A DNA stretch of 46,840 nt from an uncultured Clostridium sp. (GCA_900544905.1 UQXF01000011.1:1-46840); one strand, 5' to 3'. Counted from the stretch's first letter, positions 24,926-33,980 are shown. Program-made: numbers and translations. Notes: a model not told the origin generated them from the sequence alone.

Positions 24926-26110
24926 ATGGAAGTAACAGTAGAGGATGTAATGAATCTGCCGTCAACGAAGAATTGTAAGGTGGTGGCGGGCAGACTGGGC
25001 TTGTGCAAAACGGTCCGGTGGTTTCTGGGACTGCTGTCCCCTGTAGTGGAGCCGTGGGTGCATGAGCATGAGGTTTTATTTGTCTATGGCACCGGAATGG
25101 ACACCAGTGATTCTGCATTAATTTTTTTGTTAGAGCAATGTGCAAATAAAGAGGTATCGGCTGTCTTTTTGATTATAGGTCCGGTGTTTGAACGGATTCC
25201 GGAAGCTGTCATTGCAAGGGCGGATGAGCTGAAGCTTCCATTGATTGAGATGCCTAATGAAGTGCCGGTGGTGGATATAACCAAAGAGATGGCGGAGCTC
25301 ATTATGAACCGTCACCGGATGTGGGATGAAAAGGGAATTTTATTGAAAAATCTGATTTTCGGGCATGAGAGTGACTATGAAAAATATGGGAAGCAGTTAG
25401 GGCAGGTCTGTGGGGATTTGGAATTCCATTCCTACATGAATATTATCTGTGTCCGGTTTGATGAACAGGAAATGCGGATGAATTCTTCTGTAGGAGGAGA
25501 TGTGGAGCAGACTGTATTGTCATTATTTCCTAAAAGCTTATATTTTTGGAATAATGACAATGAGCTTGTGCTCTTGGTAAATAATATTGAACGGGATATT
25601 GCCAGTCTGGAACAGACCTGTAAAAGCTTTGTAAAGCACTTGCAGCAGATTTCAGGAAATGTTGTTGCGGGTATTGGCATTGGCAATGCGGTACCGGATA
25701 TTGTCAATGTTCCGGAAAGCTACCAAAATGCAGGAAAGGCGCTGTGTTATCGCCAGGAAGACCAGATTGTGTCAAGCTATGAGAAATTGAGCAATATCCG
25801 GAAATTATTGTCAGAGGTTGACGGCAGTCAGGTGCTGCGGTTTTGTTTTCAGAATACCCTTGGGAAAATTCTGGAATATGATGAGCAGCATGAATCCAAC
25901 CTGTTGAATACACTGCGTGTCTATTTGGAGGAGGAGGGAAACATTTCAAAATCCTCCCAGAAATTATTTATCCACCGCAATACCATGGTGTACCGCATTA
26001 ATAAGATTAATGGTCTTCTGGGGATGGAAATTGAGAAGGTCAGCAGCATGATTGAATTAAACATTGCTTTTTGCTGTTATGACCAGTTTGTTGTGAACCA
26101 TAACCAATAA
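24926..26110 (+). CDS. pucR: PucR-family transcriptional regulator
   Basis: The ATG at 24926 has AAAGGAG eight bases upstream, giving 394 residues. An N-terminal PucR-type sensory domain (MEVTVEDVMNLPSTKNCKVV, residues 1-120) is followed by a GGDEF-like central region (ISGNVVAGIGIGNAVPDIVN). A C-terminal PucR helix-turn-helix carries the family signature LFIHRNTMVYRINKINGLLG. PucR regulators control purine and ureide catabolism and are often activated by allantoin or related effectors. Its position directly before the transporter and ureide enzyme genes supports this as their regulator. It is separated from urtA by a terminator. Confidence 0.9.
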   Translation: MEVTVEDVMNLPSTKNCKVVAGRLGLCKTVRWFLGLLSPVVEPWVHEHEVLFVYGTGMDTSDSALIFLLEQCANKEVSAVFLIIGPVFERIPEAVIARADELKLPLIEMPNEVPVVDITKEMAELIMNRHRMWDEKGILLKNLIFGHESDYEKYGKQLGQVCGDLEFHSYMNIICVRFDEQEMRMNSSVGGDVEQTVLSLFPKSLYFWNNDNELVLLVNNIERDIASLEQTCKSFVKHLQQISGNVVAGIGIGNAVPDIVNVPESYQNAGKALCYRQEDQIVSSYEKLSNIRKLLSEVDGSQVLRFCFQNTLGKILEYDEQHESNLLNTLRVYLEEEGNISKSSQKLFIHRNTMVYRINKINGLLGMEIEKVSSMIELNIAFCCYDQFVVNHNQ

Positions 26111-26176
26111 AAAGGGAAATGTTTGTGTTTTGTAAACAATGCAAAACAAAAAGTGAAATGATAATATTTGTAAAAG

Positions 26177-26215
26177 AAAGGCAAGGGTGCTTATAAAAGT
26201 CCTCTTGCCTTTTTG
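26177..26215 (+). terminator. Terminator of the pucR gene
   Basis: AAAGGCAAG (26177-26185) pairs with CTTGCCTTT (26204-26212), followed by TTTTTG. The hairpin isolates pucR from the transporter operon; the urtA promoter was not convincingly found in the 80 bases after it. Confidence 0.8.
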
Positions 26216-26294
26216 TTACTTTATAAAATAAACCCGTAAAGCAGATTTTAAGCATTCATGTAAATGTTGGCTTGCTATGAAGGAGGAAGAGCTT

Positions 26295-27527
26295 ATGAAA
26301 AAGAAAGTATTAGCATTATTATTAACAACAGCAATGATGGTATCCGCATTGACCGGATGTACGGCAGCAGACGGAACCGCAGACACAACGGATACATCAT
26401 CCGGCACCACAGGAACTGCATCGGCGTCGGATGGTGATACGATTAAATTAGGAGTGTTATTCAGCTCCTCCGGTTCCACCTCCACACTGGAGGATGTCTG
26501 TGCAAACGTTGTACAGATGGTGGTAGACGAGGTAAATGCAGAAGGCGGAATTAACGGAAAGCAGATTGAGACAATCAGAGAGGATTACGGTTCAGACCCG
26601 ACGGTTGCAGTGGAAAAGGCTAAAAAGCTGATTTTACAGGATGAGGTAGTTGCAACAATTGGTACATACGCATCTTCTTCCCGTAATTCGGTAAAGCCTA
26701 TCGTTGAGGAGAATGATTCCCTGTTACTCTATCCGACCTCCTATGAGGGCGAGGAGCCGTCCGATAACATTGTTTATATGGGTGCTGTTTCCCAGCAGAT
26801 GTGGGAATACTTCATTCCATGGTTAAAGGAAAATTATGGCGATAAGATGTTCTTTGTATATTCCGATACCACTGGTGCACAGCTGATGACAGAACAGGCA
26901 GCAGACGTCTGTGAAGAGATTGGCGGTGAAATCGTTGGGGAGGAAGCAGTTCCAACCGGACAGACAGACTTTGCTACCATCCTTACAAAGGTTAAGGAGG
27001 CAGACCCGGATGTTATCATTTCCGGTTTGTGGTCAGACAGCGAGACTGCAATGTACAAGCAGTTCCAGAATTACGGTTTGAGTATGGATGATATGCCGGT
27101 ATGTAGTGTAATGGCGGATGAAAATGTATATAAGGCAGCCGGTTCCGTTGCAAAGGGAGCAATTCTGTGTGCATCCTATGAAAATACAATTGAGAACGAT
27201 GCCAATACTGCATGGAAGGAAAGCTATTATGCAGCCTTTGATGACAGCTATGAAATGACGGCGCTCAGCGAGTCTACCTATATTGGTATCTACTACCTGA
27301 TTGAAGCGTTAAAGGCAATTGACAATGATGATTATTCTACCGAGAATATTCTGGCACATATGGCGGATGTCACCATGGATGCACCGGAGGGTGAGATTGC
27401 ATACAATGCAGACACCCATCATTTCAATATGACATACAAGATTGGTATTGTTAATTCAGAAGGACTGTTGGATGTGGTTGCAACATCTGATTTGATTGTC
27501 CAGGACCCATTGGCAAGTGAAGAGTAG
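26295..27527 (+). CDS. urtA: Urea/short-amide-type ABC transporter substrate-binding lipoprotein
   Basis: The start at 26295 follows AAGGAGGAAGAG; the protein has 410 residues with signal peptide and lipobox LTGC, then a threonine/serine/alanine-rich linker. The rest is a type I periplasmic-binding fold of the UrtA/FmdD/AmiC group: LFSSSGSTSTLEDVCANVVQ, AEGGINGKQIETIREDYGSD, GTYASSSRNSVKPIVEENDS and LYPTSYEGEEPSDNIVYMGA. The ligand is not fixed by sequence; urea, allantoin, hydantoin or another short amide are candidates given the neighbouring ureide enzymes. It is the first gene of urtABCDE and is separated from urtB by a stem-loop that may keep its mRNA abundant. Confidence 0.88.
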   Translation: MKKKVLALLLTTAMMVSALTGCTAADGTADTTDTSSGTTGTASASDGDTIKLGVLFSSSGSTSTLEDVCANVVQMVVDEVNAEGGINGKQIETIREDYGSDPTVAVEKAKKLILQDEVVATIGTYASSSRNSVKPIVEENDSLLLYPTSYEGEEPSDNIVYMGAVSQQMWEYFIPWLKENYGDKMFFVYSDTTGAQLMTEQAADVCEEIGGEIVGEEAVPTGQTDFATILTKVKEADPDVIISGLWSDSETAMYKQFQNYGLSMDDMPVCSVMADENVYKAAGSVAKGAILCASYENTIENDANTAWKESYYAAFDDSYEMTALSESTYIGIYYLIEALKAIDNDDYSTENILAHMADVTMDAPEGEIAYNADTHHFNMTYKIGIVNSEGLLDVVATSDLIVQDPLASEE

Positions 27528-27537
27528 ACAAAGCAAC

Positions 27538-27562
27538 GGGAAACACGTCCTGCGTGTTTCCC
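27538..27562 (+). other. Stem-loop between urtA and urtB
   Basis: GGGAAACACG (27538-27547) and CGTGTTTCCC (27553-27562) form a perfect 10-bp stem with a five-base loop and no T-run. This is typical of an mRNA-stabilising or processing hairpin that raises binding-protein expression over permease expression. Confidence 0.65.
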
Positions 27563-27572
27563 ATGCTTACTA

Positions 27573-27591
27573 ACAAATGATAATCATTTGT
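27573..27591. promoter_or_regulatory. Perfect 19-bp palindrome with Fur-box-like core
   Basis: ACAAATGATAATCATTTGT is a perfect dyad around 27582. Its core ATGATAATCAT matches the centre of the classical 19-bp Fur box (13 of 19 positions overall). It lies 20 bases before urtB. No nearby metal gene supports Fur control, so the binding protein is open. Confidence 0.4.
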
Positions 27592-27611
27592 AAAGAAATG
27601 AGGTTGGAAAT

Positions 27612-28481
27612 ATGTTATTTGTGAATCAGATATTTAATGGATTAAATGCATCGGCAATTCTTTTGCTTACCTCCCTTGGTATCGTGGTAATCATGGGTAA
27701 CATGGGTATCGTTAATTTAGCCCATGGGGAGTGTATCATGCTCGGTGCATATGTATGTTATTTTTTTGTGACAGGAATGCATTTGCCGTTTCTGCTTGCT
27801 ATCCCGGTTGCATTTTTGATTCTGGCGCTTATCGGATGGCTGGTAGACCGGTTCATGATTAGCAAGCTGATGGCAAAATCCGGAGGAAATGAGGCAGAAA
27901 CCTTGCTTGCCACCTATGGCTTGTCCTTGATTTTGAAGCAGGGAACAAAGCTGATTTTCGGCGCCAATATCCAGTATGTGGAGAATCCGTTTCCGGGTGC
28001 TGTGTCCCTTGGCTCCGTAAGCATTCCCATTTATAACATTGTGGTGATTGTAGTATCCCTGTTGGTTTTATTACTGACATGGCTCCTTTTCTTTAAAACA
28101 TCCTTTGGCAGACAGATGCGTGCTACAACAGGAAACAGAACCATGACAGAGTGTTTGGGTATCAATACCTCCAAGGTGGACGGCATTACCTTTGCATATG
28201 GTTTTGGACTTGCAGGTGTGGCAGGTGTTATGATTGCCCCGATTGTTGGTGTTACACCGTTCCTCGGTGAAAAATATTTAACCAATGCGTTCATGAACGT
28301 AATTGTCGGCGGATTAAATTCTTTATTGGGTACAGGCTTATCCTCTGCACTGATTGGAGAATCCATTACCGTCGTCAGTGGATTTAGTGATGAGGTTAGT
28401 GCCAAGCTTTTAATCTTTATCATTGTTATTATCTTAATCCGGTTTAAGCCGGAAGGATTATTTACGAAGGAGAGGAGATGA
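27612..28481 (+). CDS. urtB: Urea-type ABC transporter permease 1
   Basis: This 289-residue protein has eight or so hydrophobic helices of the LivH/UrtB branched-chain permease family. It includes the conserved GNMGIVNLAHGECIMLGAYV near the start and QMRATTGNRTMTECLGINTS in the cytoplasmic loop that contacts the ATPases. Its ribosome binding site (GAGG) is weak, which fits the lower need for a permease than for the binding protein. It is followed within four bases by urtC. Confidence 0.9.
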   Translation: MLFVNQIFNGLNASAILLLTSLGIVVIMGNMGIVNLAHGECIMLGAYVCYFFVTGMHLPFLLAIPVAFLILALIGWLVDRFMISKLMAKSGGNEAETLLATYGLSLILKQGTKLIFGANIQYVENPFPGAVSLGSVSIPIYNIVVIVVSLLVLLLTWLLFFKTSFGRQMRATTGNRTMTECLGINTSKVDGITFAYGFGLAGVAGVMIAPIVGVTPFLGEKYLTNAFMNVIVGGLNSLLGTGLSSALIGESITVVSGFSDEVSAKLLIFIIVIILIRFKPEGLFTKERR

Positions 28482-28485
28482 TACT

Positions 28486-29547
28486 ATGAAAAAGATGAGT
28501 ATAAAAGGACTTCCTGTCAACCGTTACATTGATATGATTGTATTTTTGTTTTTACTGGTATTCCCGTTACTGTTTTCCCAGTTCCGTGTGGAATTAATGG
28601 GTAAGACCATGGTATATATGCTGTTTGCGCTGTCCCTTGACCTTCTCTGGGGATATGCAGGTCTGATGAGTATGGGTCATGCGGTATTGTTTGGTATTGG
28701 CGGCTATATTCTGGGACTTTCCTATGCATTAAAGGGCGGCGTGCCTGAGTATATGCGCCGTGTGGGCATGGATGAGATTCCGGTGTTTTTCAAGCCTTTG
28801 ACCAATCCCACAGTAGCATTTTTCTTAAGTATTATATTGGCGGGAGCGGTGGCATTTATTCTTGGATACTTTATTTTTTCCAGCCGGATTAGTGGTGTTT
28901 TCTTCTCCCTTGTAACATTGGCGCTGGCAGAGATTTTCTCCACCTTTATATCCAACCAGACAGCCTATACAAATGGTTCCAATGGTCTGGAATCACTTCC
29001 GAGAGAGCTTTTTGGATGGCGTCTGGAATTAAATGAAATGTATTATGTTGTATTCCTTTTCCTGCTGGCGGTATATCTGTTCTGCCGGTGGCTGATGAAT
29101 TCCCGTTTTGGAAAGACCCTGGAGGGGATTCGTGAAAATGAAGCGCGTCTTACCTTTATGGGATATAACCCAACCCATTTCAAGATTGCGGCATATGTCA
29201 TTTCCGGTATGATTGCGGGGCTGGCAGGGGCATTATATATCCCAATGAATAACTTTATCTCTCCAAGTGATATTGGTGTAACGCTTTCTACTTATGTTTT
29301 AGTCTGGGTTGCCATTGGAGGTAAGGGAAATCTGACTGGTGCCTTAAGCGGTACATTGATTCTTTACTGGTTACAGATTCTTCTCTCTGAAAAGGTATCG
29401 GATTTGTGGTTACTGATTTTAGGTGTATTGATTATCTTTGTGATTTTTGTAATTCCAAAGGGAATTGTGGGCGTATTGCTTGATAAGCAGTACCAGAAGA
29501 AGGCACAGAAAATCATTAATGAGCGGAAGGAGGAAGAAGCGGTATGA
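28486..29547 (+). CDS. urtC: Urea-type ABC transporter permease 2
   Basis: This 353-residue LivM/UrtC-type membrane protein begins with a hydrophobic region and the signature LDLLWGYAGLMSMGHAVLFG. It later carries the coupling loop SRFGKTLEGIRENEARLTFM and ends with a lysine-rich tail. AAGGAGAGGAG lies before the ATG. The last codons overlap urtD by four bases (ATGA), so all transporter genes are translationally linked. Confidence 0.9.
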   Translation: MKKMSIKGLPVNRYIDMIVFLFLLVFPLLFSQFRVELMGKTMVYMLFALSLDLLWGYAGLMSMGHAVLFGIGGYILGLSYALKGGVPEYMRRVGMDEIPVFFKPLTNPTVAFFLSIILAGAVAFILGYFIFSSRISGVFFSLVTLALAEIFSTFISNQTAYTNGSNGLESLPRELFGWRLELNEMYYVVFLFLLAVYLFCRWLMNSRFGKTLEGIRENEARLTFMGYNPTHFKIAAYVISGMIAGLAGALYIPMNNFISPSDIGVTLSTYVLVWVAIGGKGNLTGALSGTLILYWLQILLSEKVSDLWLLILGVLIIFVIFVIPKGIVGVLLDKQYQKKAQKIINERKEEEAV

Positions 29548-30311
29548 GTACTCCATTTTTACAAATAAAACATCTGTCAGTGGATTTTAAAGGCTTTCAG
29601 GTTATTGATGATATTGATTTAGAGGTGGCAGAGGGTGAGCTGCGGGTAATTATCGGACCAAACGGTGCAGGCAAGACAACCCTGATGGATTTGATTACCG
29701 GAAAGACAAAGCCGGTTTCCGGTAAGATTTTTGTCGGCGGTGAAAATATCACGAAAAAAGACCCTGCCGTCATCTCTTCAAAGTATAAGGTAGGAAGAAA
29801 GTTCCAGGGACCAAATGTATTTGATAACATGACGGTATATGACAACATTTTGATGGCAGTTTCCGGCCACTCCACGGTTTTTAAGACTCTGGTATTCCGG
29901 AAGACAAAGGAGATTAAGGAGCAGGTTGATGAAATCCTTGGATTTATCAATCTGGAAAAGGAAAAGGAGATTTTGGCGGTTAACCTGTCCCACGGACAGA
30001 GGCAGTGGCTTGAGATTGGTATGGTAATCGCCCAGGACCCGAAGCTGATTATCTTAGATGAGCCCACAGCCGGTATGACAGCCTCTGAGACCTATAAGAC
30101 AGGAGAACTGATTCTCCGGCTGGCAAAGACAGGAAAGCATACCATGCTCGTTATCGAGCACGACATGGACTTTGTAAAACAGATTGCACAGACGGTAACA
30201 GTTCTCTGCCAGGGTAAATTTCTTGCAGAGGGAACCTATGATGAGATTGAAAAAGACCCTAAGGTTATTGCAGTCTATTTAAATGATGTAGGCGAAGAAG
30301 AGGGGGCGTGA
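29544..30311 (+). CDS. urtD: Urea-type ABC transporter ATP-binding protein 1
   Basis: This 255-residue ATPase has Walker A GPNGAGKTT, the UrtD-specific GRKFQGPNVFDNMTVYDNIL, signature NLSHGQRQWLEIGM and Walker B IILDEPTAGMTASET. The replacement of LSGGQ by LSHGQ with QWLEIG and the GMTASET tail distinguishes UrtD from the LivG amino-acid type. This supports a urea/short-amide transporter over a leucine transporter. Confidence 0.92.
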   Translation: MSTPFLQIKHLSVDFKGFQVIDDIDLEVAEGELRVIIGPNGAGKTTLMDLITGKTKPVSGKIFVGGENITKKDPAVISSKYKVGRKFQGPNVFDNMTVYDNILMAVSGHSTVFKTLVFRKTKEIKEQVDEILGFINLEKEKEILAVNLSHGQRQWLEIGMVIAQDPKLIILDEPTAGMTASETYKTGELILRLAKTGKHTMLVIEHDMDFVKQIAQTVTVLCQGKFLAEGTYDEIEKDPKVIAVYLNDVGEEEGA

Positions 30312-30313
30312 GT

Positions 30314-31018
30314 ATGAGTCTTATTGCAAAGGAAATAAATGTAAACTATGGAAAAAGCAAGGTTGTGACAAATGTTTCCCTTGAAATTAAACAGGGAGAA
30401 AAGGTTGCTTTGCTTGGCAGAAACGGTGTTGGAAAGACAACATTAATGAAGGGAATTATCGGCGTTCTCCCAATTGACGGGAAGGGAACCCTCTCTCTGG
30501 ATGACGAGGATTTGACAAAAAAACCGGCGCATCTGCATAACCTGGCAGGAATTGGTTATGTGCCACAGGGCAGAGAGATTATTCCGGATTTAACGGTAAA
30601 GGAGAACTTAGAGCTGGGAGGACTTGGCCATAAAGAGGTGGATATGAAAGCGCAGTATGAGAAGGTGTTAAATTACTTTCCTGCACTGAATCCACATTTA
30701 AGCCGTCCGGGCGGTGTATTATCCGGTGGACAGCAGCAGCAGCTTGCCATTGCAAGATGTCTGATGGGGGCACCGAAAATCCTGCTGTTAGATGAGCCTA
30801 CAGAGGGAATCCAGCCCAATGTGGTCTTTGAAATTGCGGCAATCATCAACCGGATTTCAAAGGAGATGGGCTTAAGTGTGGTGGTAGTAGAACAGAATCT
30901 TAAATTTGCCAGAAGAATTGCGGAACGGTTTCTCATTATGCAGAAGGGAGAAATCGTGTGCAGTGGTGCAATGGAGGAGCTGACAGATGAGGTCAGCAGA
31001 AAATATCTTTCTGTATAG
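30314..31018 (+). CDS. urtE: Urea-type ABC transporter ATP-binding protein 2
   Basis: The start ATG at 30314, two bases after the urtD stop, gives 234 residues; a GTG at 30308 overlapping the stop is the alternative. It has Walker A GRNGVGKTT, the UrtE/LivF motif GIGYVPQGREIIPDLTVKEN, signature LSGGQQQQLAIAR and Walker B ILLLDEPTEGIQPNVV. It pairs with UrtD to drive import. It completes the five-gene importer. Confidence 0.92.
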   Translation: MSLIAKEINVNYGKSKVVTNVSLEIKQGEKVALLGRNGVGKTTLMKGIIGVLPIDGKGTLSLDDEDLTKKPAHLHNLAGIGYVPQGREIIPDLTVKENLELGGLGHKEVDMKAQYEKVLNYFPALNPHLSRPGGVLSGGQQQQLAIARCLMGAPKILLLDEPTEGIQPNVVFEIAAIINRISKEMGLSVVVVEQNLKFARRIAERFLIMQKGEIVCSGAMEELTDEVSRKYLSV

Positions 31019-31067
31019 TACGGCGCAGGTCTGATATACGGGAAGGACGAATAGGAGGTTCTAACTT

Positions 31068-31703
31068 ATGAAAAATTATGTAATTACAATTGCCAGAGGA
31101 TTTGGCAGCGGCGGTAAGGATATCGGAAACCGTTTGTCCAAAGAGCTGGGGATTCCGTGCTATGAGAGACAGATTTTAGAGATGGCTTCCGAGCAGAGCG
31201 GACTGAGCCAGGAGTTGTTTAAGAATGTAGACGAAAAGCTGCCTACCGGATTTCTGCGTAAGAGATTACAGGGCTTTCCGAGCACCAACTATGTTGTGTC
31301 TCCTACCGAAAAGCATTTTGTGTCAGATGTGAATCTCTATAATATCCAGGCAAGGATTATCCGTGATTTGGCAAACACGGAATCCTGCATTATTATCGGT
31401 AAATGTGCGGATGTGGTGCTGAGGAACTTTGGCAACGTCATCAGTGTATATATTGAAGCTCCAAGGGAAGCCTGTGTCCAGTCCATTATGGAAAAAATGA
31501 GTGTGACGGAGCAGGAGGCAAACCGGATGATTTATCACACGGATAAATATCGTGCAGATTATTATAAGTATTATTCCGGCGGTGGCTGCTGGACCAATCC
31601 TACGAATTATGATTTAACCTTAAACAGTGCTAGAGTTGGACGCCAGCAGTGCGTGGAATTAATTAAGGATTACCTGAAGATTAAAGGATTTATTGAGGCA
31701 TAA
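31068..31703 (+). CDS. Cytidylate kinase-like family protein (AAA_26-type)
   Basis: This 211-residue protein begins KNYVITIARGFGSGGKDIGN, where G-x-G-S-G-G-K is a nucleotide-binding P-loop variant. It continues with RLSKELGIPCYERQILEMAS and CIIIGKCADVVLRNFGNVIS, the pattern of cytidylate kinase-like proteins common in Lachnospiraceae. True cytidylate kinase activity is unproven. AGGAGG lies nine bases before the ATG; it follows urtE by 49 bases and precedes the racemase by two bases, so it is part of the transporter transcript. Its link to ureide use is unexplained. Confidence 0.75.
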   Translation: MKNYVITIARGFGSGGKDIGNRLSKELGIPCYERQILEMASEQSGLSQELFKNVDEKLPTGFLRKRLQGFPSTNYVVSPTEKHFVSDVNLYNIQARIIRDLANTESCIIIGKCADVVLRNFGNVISVYIEAPREACVQSIMEKMSVTEQEANRMIYHTDKYRADYYKYYSGGGCWTNPTNYDLTLNSARVGRQQCVELIKDYLKIKGFIEA

Positions 31704-31705
31704 AT

Positions 31706-32440
31706 ATGAAAATAAAAATAATTAATCCAGATGTAAATGAGGCAATTTCCAAAATAATGGTTAACAGAGCGATGAAATATGTTTCCCAGGGAACAGAGGT
31801 ATATTGTAACAGTCCTTCCTTTGGCGTGCATTCAGTAGATAATATGTTCACCTGGAACATATCATCGGTTTCTGTCATAGAAGAACTGTTAAAGTCAGAA
31901 AAGGAAGGCTTTGACGCCTATGTGGTTGGATGCTTCTGGAATCCGGGAGTTCTGGCGGCAAGGGAAGTAACGGAAAAGCCGGTGGTGGGGATTGGACAGG
32001 CAAGTCTTTTATATGCGCCGCTTCTTGGAGAGCGGGCATCCATCATCTGTGTCGGAGATACCAATCTTCACATTTATAAAGATGATGTAATCCGCTATGG
32101 TATGCAGGAGCGGATTGTATCTTTCCGCAGCGCCAATATAGCTTCCGAGGATTCCTTTACCAGGCCGGAGGAGACCGCAAAGATTATTGCCGAGGCGGCA
32201 ATGCTGGCGGTGGAGGAGGACAAAGCAGACGTCATCCTTTTGGGGTGCGGTGTCATGTCCGAATTTTCAGAAATGGTATCTGATATGACAGGAGTTCCGG
32301 TTATAAACCCGATTGGTGCAGGTGTCAAAATGGCAGAGTCCCTGGCGCAGATGGGACTTAAAAACAGCAAGCGTTATTCCTATCATACTCCGGTTAACAC
32401 GGAACTGGTTCAGATTCCGGGTATACTGAACGAAGTATAA
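31706..32440 (+). CDS. Hydantoin/allantoin racemase-like protein (Asp/Glu racemase superfamily)
   Basis: The 244-residue protein opens MKIKIINPDVNEAISKIM, close to hydantoin racemases. It has the two catalytic-type cysteines: YVVGCFWNPGVLAARE in the N-terminal half and ILLGCGVMSEFSEM in the C-terminal half. GIGQASLLYAPLLGERASII is also family-like. It would interconvert the enantiomers of a 5-substituted hydantoin, for example allantoin, so that a stereospecific hydrolase can use both. GAGG precedes the ATG and only two bases separate it from the kinase-like gene. A strong terminator follows, so it ends the urt transcript. Confidence 0.82.
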   Translation: MKIKIINPDVNEAISKIMVNRAMKYVSQGTEVYCNSPSFGVHSVDNMFTWNISSVSVIEELLKSEKEGFDAYVVGCFWNPGVLAAREVTEKPVVGIGQASLLYAPLLGERASIICVGDTNLHIYKDDVIRYGMQERIVSFRSANIASEDSFTRPEETAKIIAEAAMLAVEEDKADVILLGCGVMSEFSEMVSDMTGVPVINPIGAGVKMAESLAQMGLKNSKRYSYHTPVNTELVQIPGILNEV

Positions 32441-32477
32441 TTAAATTTTAGCTGATTCACAATATTTCCATACAGGA

Positions 32478-32536
32478 AAGCCGCTATATTTCCCTGATGC
32501 TTTAGGGAGTATAGCGGCTTCTTTTATGCTTTTTGT
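32478..32536 (+). terminator. Terminator of the urt-racemase operon
   Basis: AAGCCGCTATA (32478-32488) pairs with TATAGCGGCTT (32510-32520), and TCCCT/AGGGA extends the helix inward. CTTTTATGCTTTTT follows. Confidence 0.85.
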
Positions 32537-32555
32537 GCTCCGCCGCAGGCGGAGC
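32537..32555. terminator. Second hairpin between convergent genes
   Basis: GCTCCGCC-GCA-GGCGGAGC is a perfect GC-rich hairpin between the racemase gene and the convergent deaminase gene. Flanking T-runs are poor on both strands; it may block polymerases coming from the minus-strand gene. Confidence 0.45.
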
Positions 32556-32581
32556 GTTTCTCGGGGGCTGCCTGTAACCTT

Positions 32582-33841
32582 TTAGAACTGCGGCATGGTG
32601 AGAATATGCTCCGGCTCCTTTTCCATAAGGGTTTCTCCGTCCCGGACACTCAAAATTACCTTTGCGTTGCTGCGGATGGCTTCCAGCTCACTTTCGTCAT
32701 TGATGACGATAAAGGATGCCGGATTTCCCTCTTTTATTCCATAGGTATCGGGAAGAGATAAGGTTTTTGCGCCATTGACTGTGACAAGGTCCAGTGCAGT
32801 TTCGATTTCTGGAATGCTCATCATATGTGACAGATGGAGTGCAAAATCCACCTGGTGAATCATATCACTGCTTCCCAACGGATACCATGGGTCGGAGATG
32901 GAATCCTGTCCAAGGCTTACATTGATACCGTTTCTGGTCAATTCATCAATCCGGGTCAGTCCGCGTCTCTTCGGATAGGAATCGTAACGCCCCTGCAGAT
33001 AACAGTTTTCTGTCGGGCAGGAAATAAAGTTGATTTCCGACTGCTTGAATTTAGTCATCATTTTAAAGGCGTAGGCATTGCTATAGGAGCCCATTGCACA
33101 GGTATGGCTGGCAGTTGCTCTGGATTTTAAACCGGTGAAATATGCCTGGGCGGCAATGGTCTCTACAAAACGGGACTGTTCGTCATCGGTTTCATCACAG
33201 TGGAAGTCAAGAAGCTTGTCATACTTTTGTGCCAGTTCAAAGCCTTTCTCAATAGAAGCAACGCCCTGCTCCCTGGTAAACTCAAAATGTGGGATTCCTC
33301 CCACTACATCGGCTCCCATCTTAAGGGCTTCCTCCACTAACTCGGCACCCTCTGGATATGCATAATAGCCCTCCTGTGGAAATGCGATAATCTGAATCTG
33401 GACGATATCCTTTAATTCCGCTCTCAATTCCAGGATTGCCTTTAAAGCAGTCAGCTTCGGGTCACATACATCAACGTGGGTACGGATGTACTGAACACCA
33501 TTTTGAATCTGGTAACGAAGCGCTTTCTTTGCACGTTCTTTGATGCCATCTATGGTAAGGGCTGATTTAGAAGCACTCCAGTTATCAATGGCTTCAAATA
33601 AGGTTCCACTTTCGGTAGCCTTATCCGGAAGGCTTGCCGTATACACATAGTCTAAATGAATGTGGGATTCTACAAATGGTTCACAAGTTAATTTTCCATT
33701 TAAATCAACCACCTCTGCATCCGGATAAGCGGCAGAAAGACCTGTCCCAATCTTTTTAAAAATTCCATTTTCTACGGCGAAATCCACACATTCATTTTGA
33801 TGGCGGAGCTTCGCGTTTTTGTAAATTGTAAGTTTAGACAT
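32582..33841 (-). CDS. Cytosine deaminase-like amidohydrolase (paralogue 1)
   Basis: The start ATG at 33841 follows GAGGAGG, giving 419 residues. Metal-binding motifs of the CodA family are all present: SHIHLDYV near residue 60, RTHVDV, FPQEG, FHCDETDDEQSRFVET, ASHTCAMGSYSNAY and GQDSISDPWYPLG. Compared with E. coli CodA, the Asp that follows the catalytic Asp (position 314) is Ser, while the pocket Trp of DPW is kept. The true substrate may be another cyclic amidine or ureide such as creatinine or a modified pyrimidine. It is transcribed away from the hydantoinase operon, from the region 33842-34100, and converges on the racemase. Confidence 0.85.
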   Translation of the reverse strand: MSKLTIYKNAKLRHQNECVDFAVENGIFKKIGTGLSAAYPDAEVVDLNGKLTCEPFVESHIHLDYVYTASLPDKATESGTLFEAIDNWSASKSALTIDGIKERAKKALRYQIQNGVQYIRTHVDVCDPKLTALKAILELRAELKDIVQIQIIAFPQEGYYAYPEGAELVEEALKMGADVVGGIPHFEFTREQGVASIEKGFELAQKYDKLLDFHCDETDDEQSRFVETIAAQAYFTGLKSRATASHTCAMGSYSNAYAFKMMTKFKQSEINFISCPTENCYLQGRYDSYPKRRGLTRIDELTRNGINVSLGQDSISDPWYPLGSSDMIHQVDFALHLSHMMSIPEIETALDLVTVNGAKTLSLPDTYGIKEGNPASFIVINDESELEAIRSNAKVILSVRDGETLMEKEPEHILTMPQF

Positions 33842-33961
33842 AATATTTCCTCCTCTTTTCAAAATTACTTAACCTCACCTTACCCCATTCTATTTTTCAT
33901 TTCAATAGCTTTTGCTATAAGAAGACAAGTTTCGTTTCCTGTGACATAAAAATGCATTTTT

Positions 33962-33980
33962 TTTGTATATGGCATACAAA
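33962..33980. promoter_or_regulatory. Perfect dyad upstream of the hydantoinase promoter
   Basis: TTTGTAT (33962-33968) and ATACAAA (33974-33980) form a perfect inverted repeat with a five-base spacer. It is centred about 42 bases before the predicted transcription start, the classic place for an activator. PucR is the obvious candidate, by inference. Confidence 0.5.

Noticed and set aside
26295..31018. Branched-chain amino acid transporter livJHMGF
   Set aside because: The UrtD-type LSHGQRQWLEIGM signature, the UrtA-like binding protein and the ureide gene context favour a urea/short-amide transporter.
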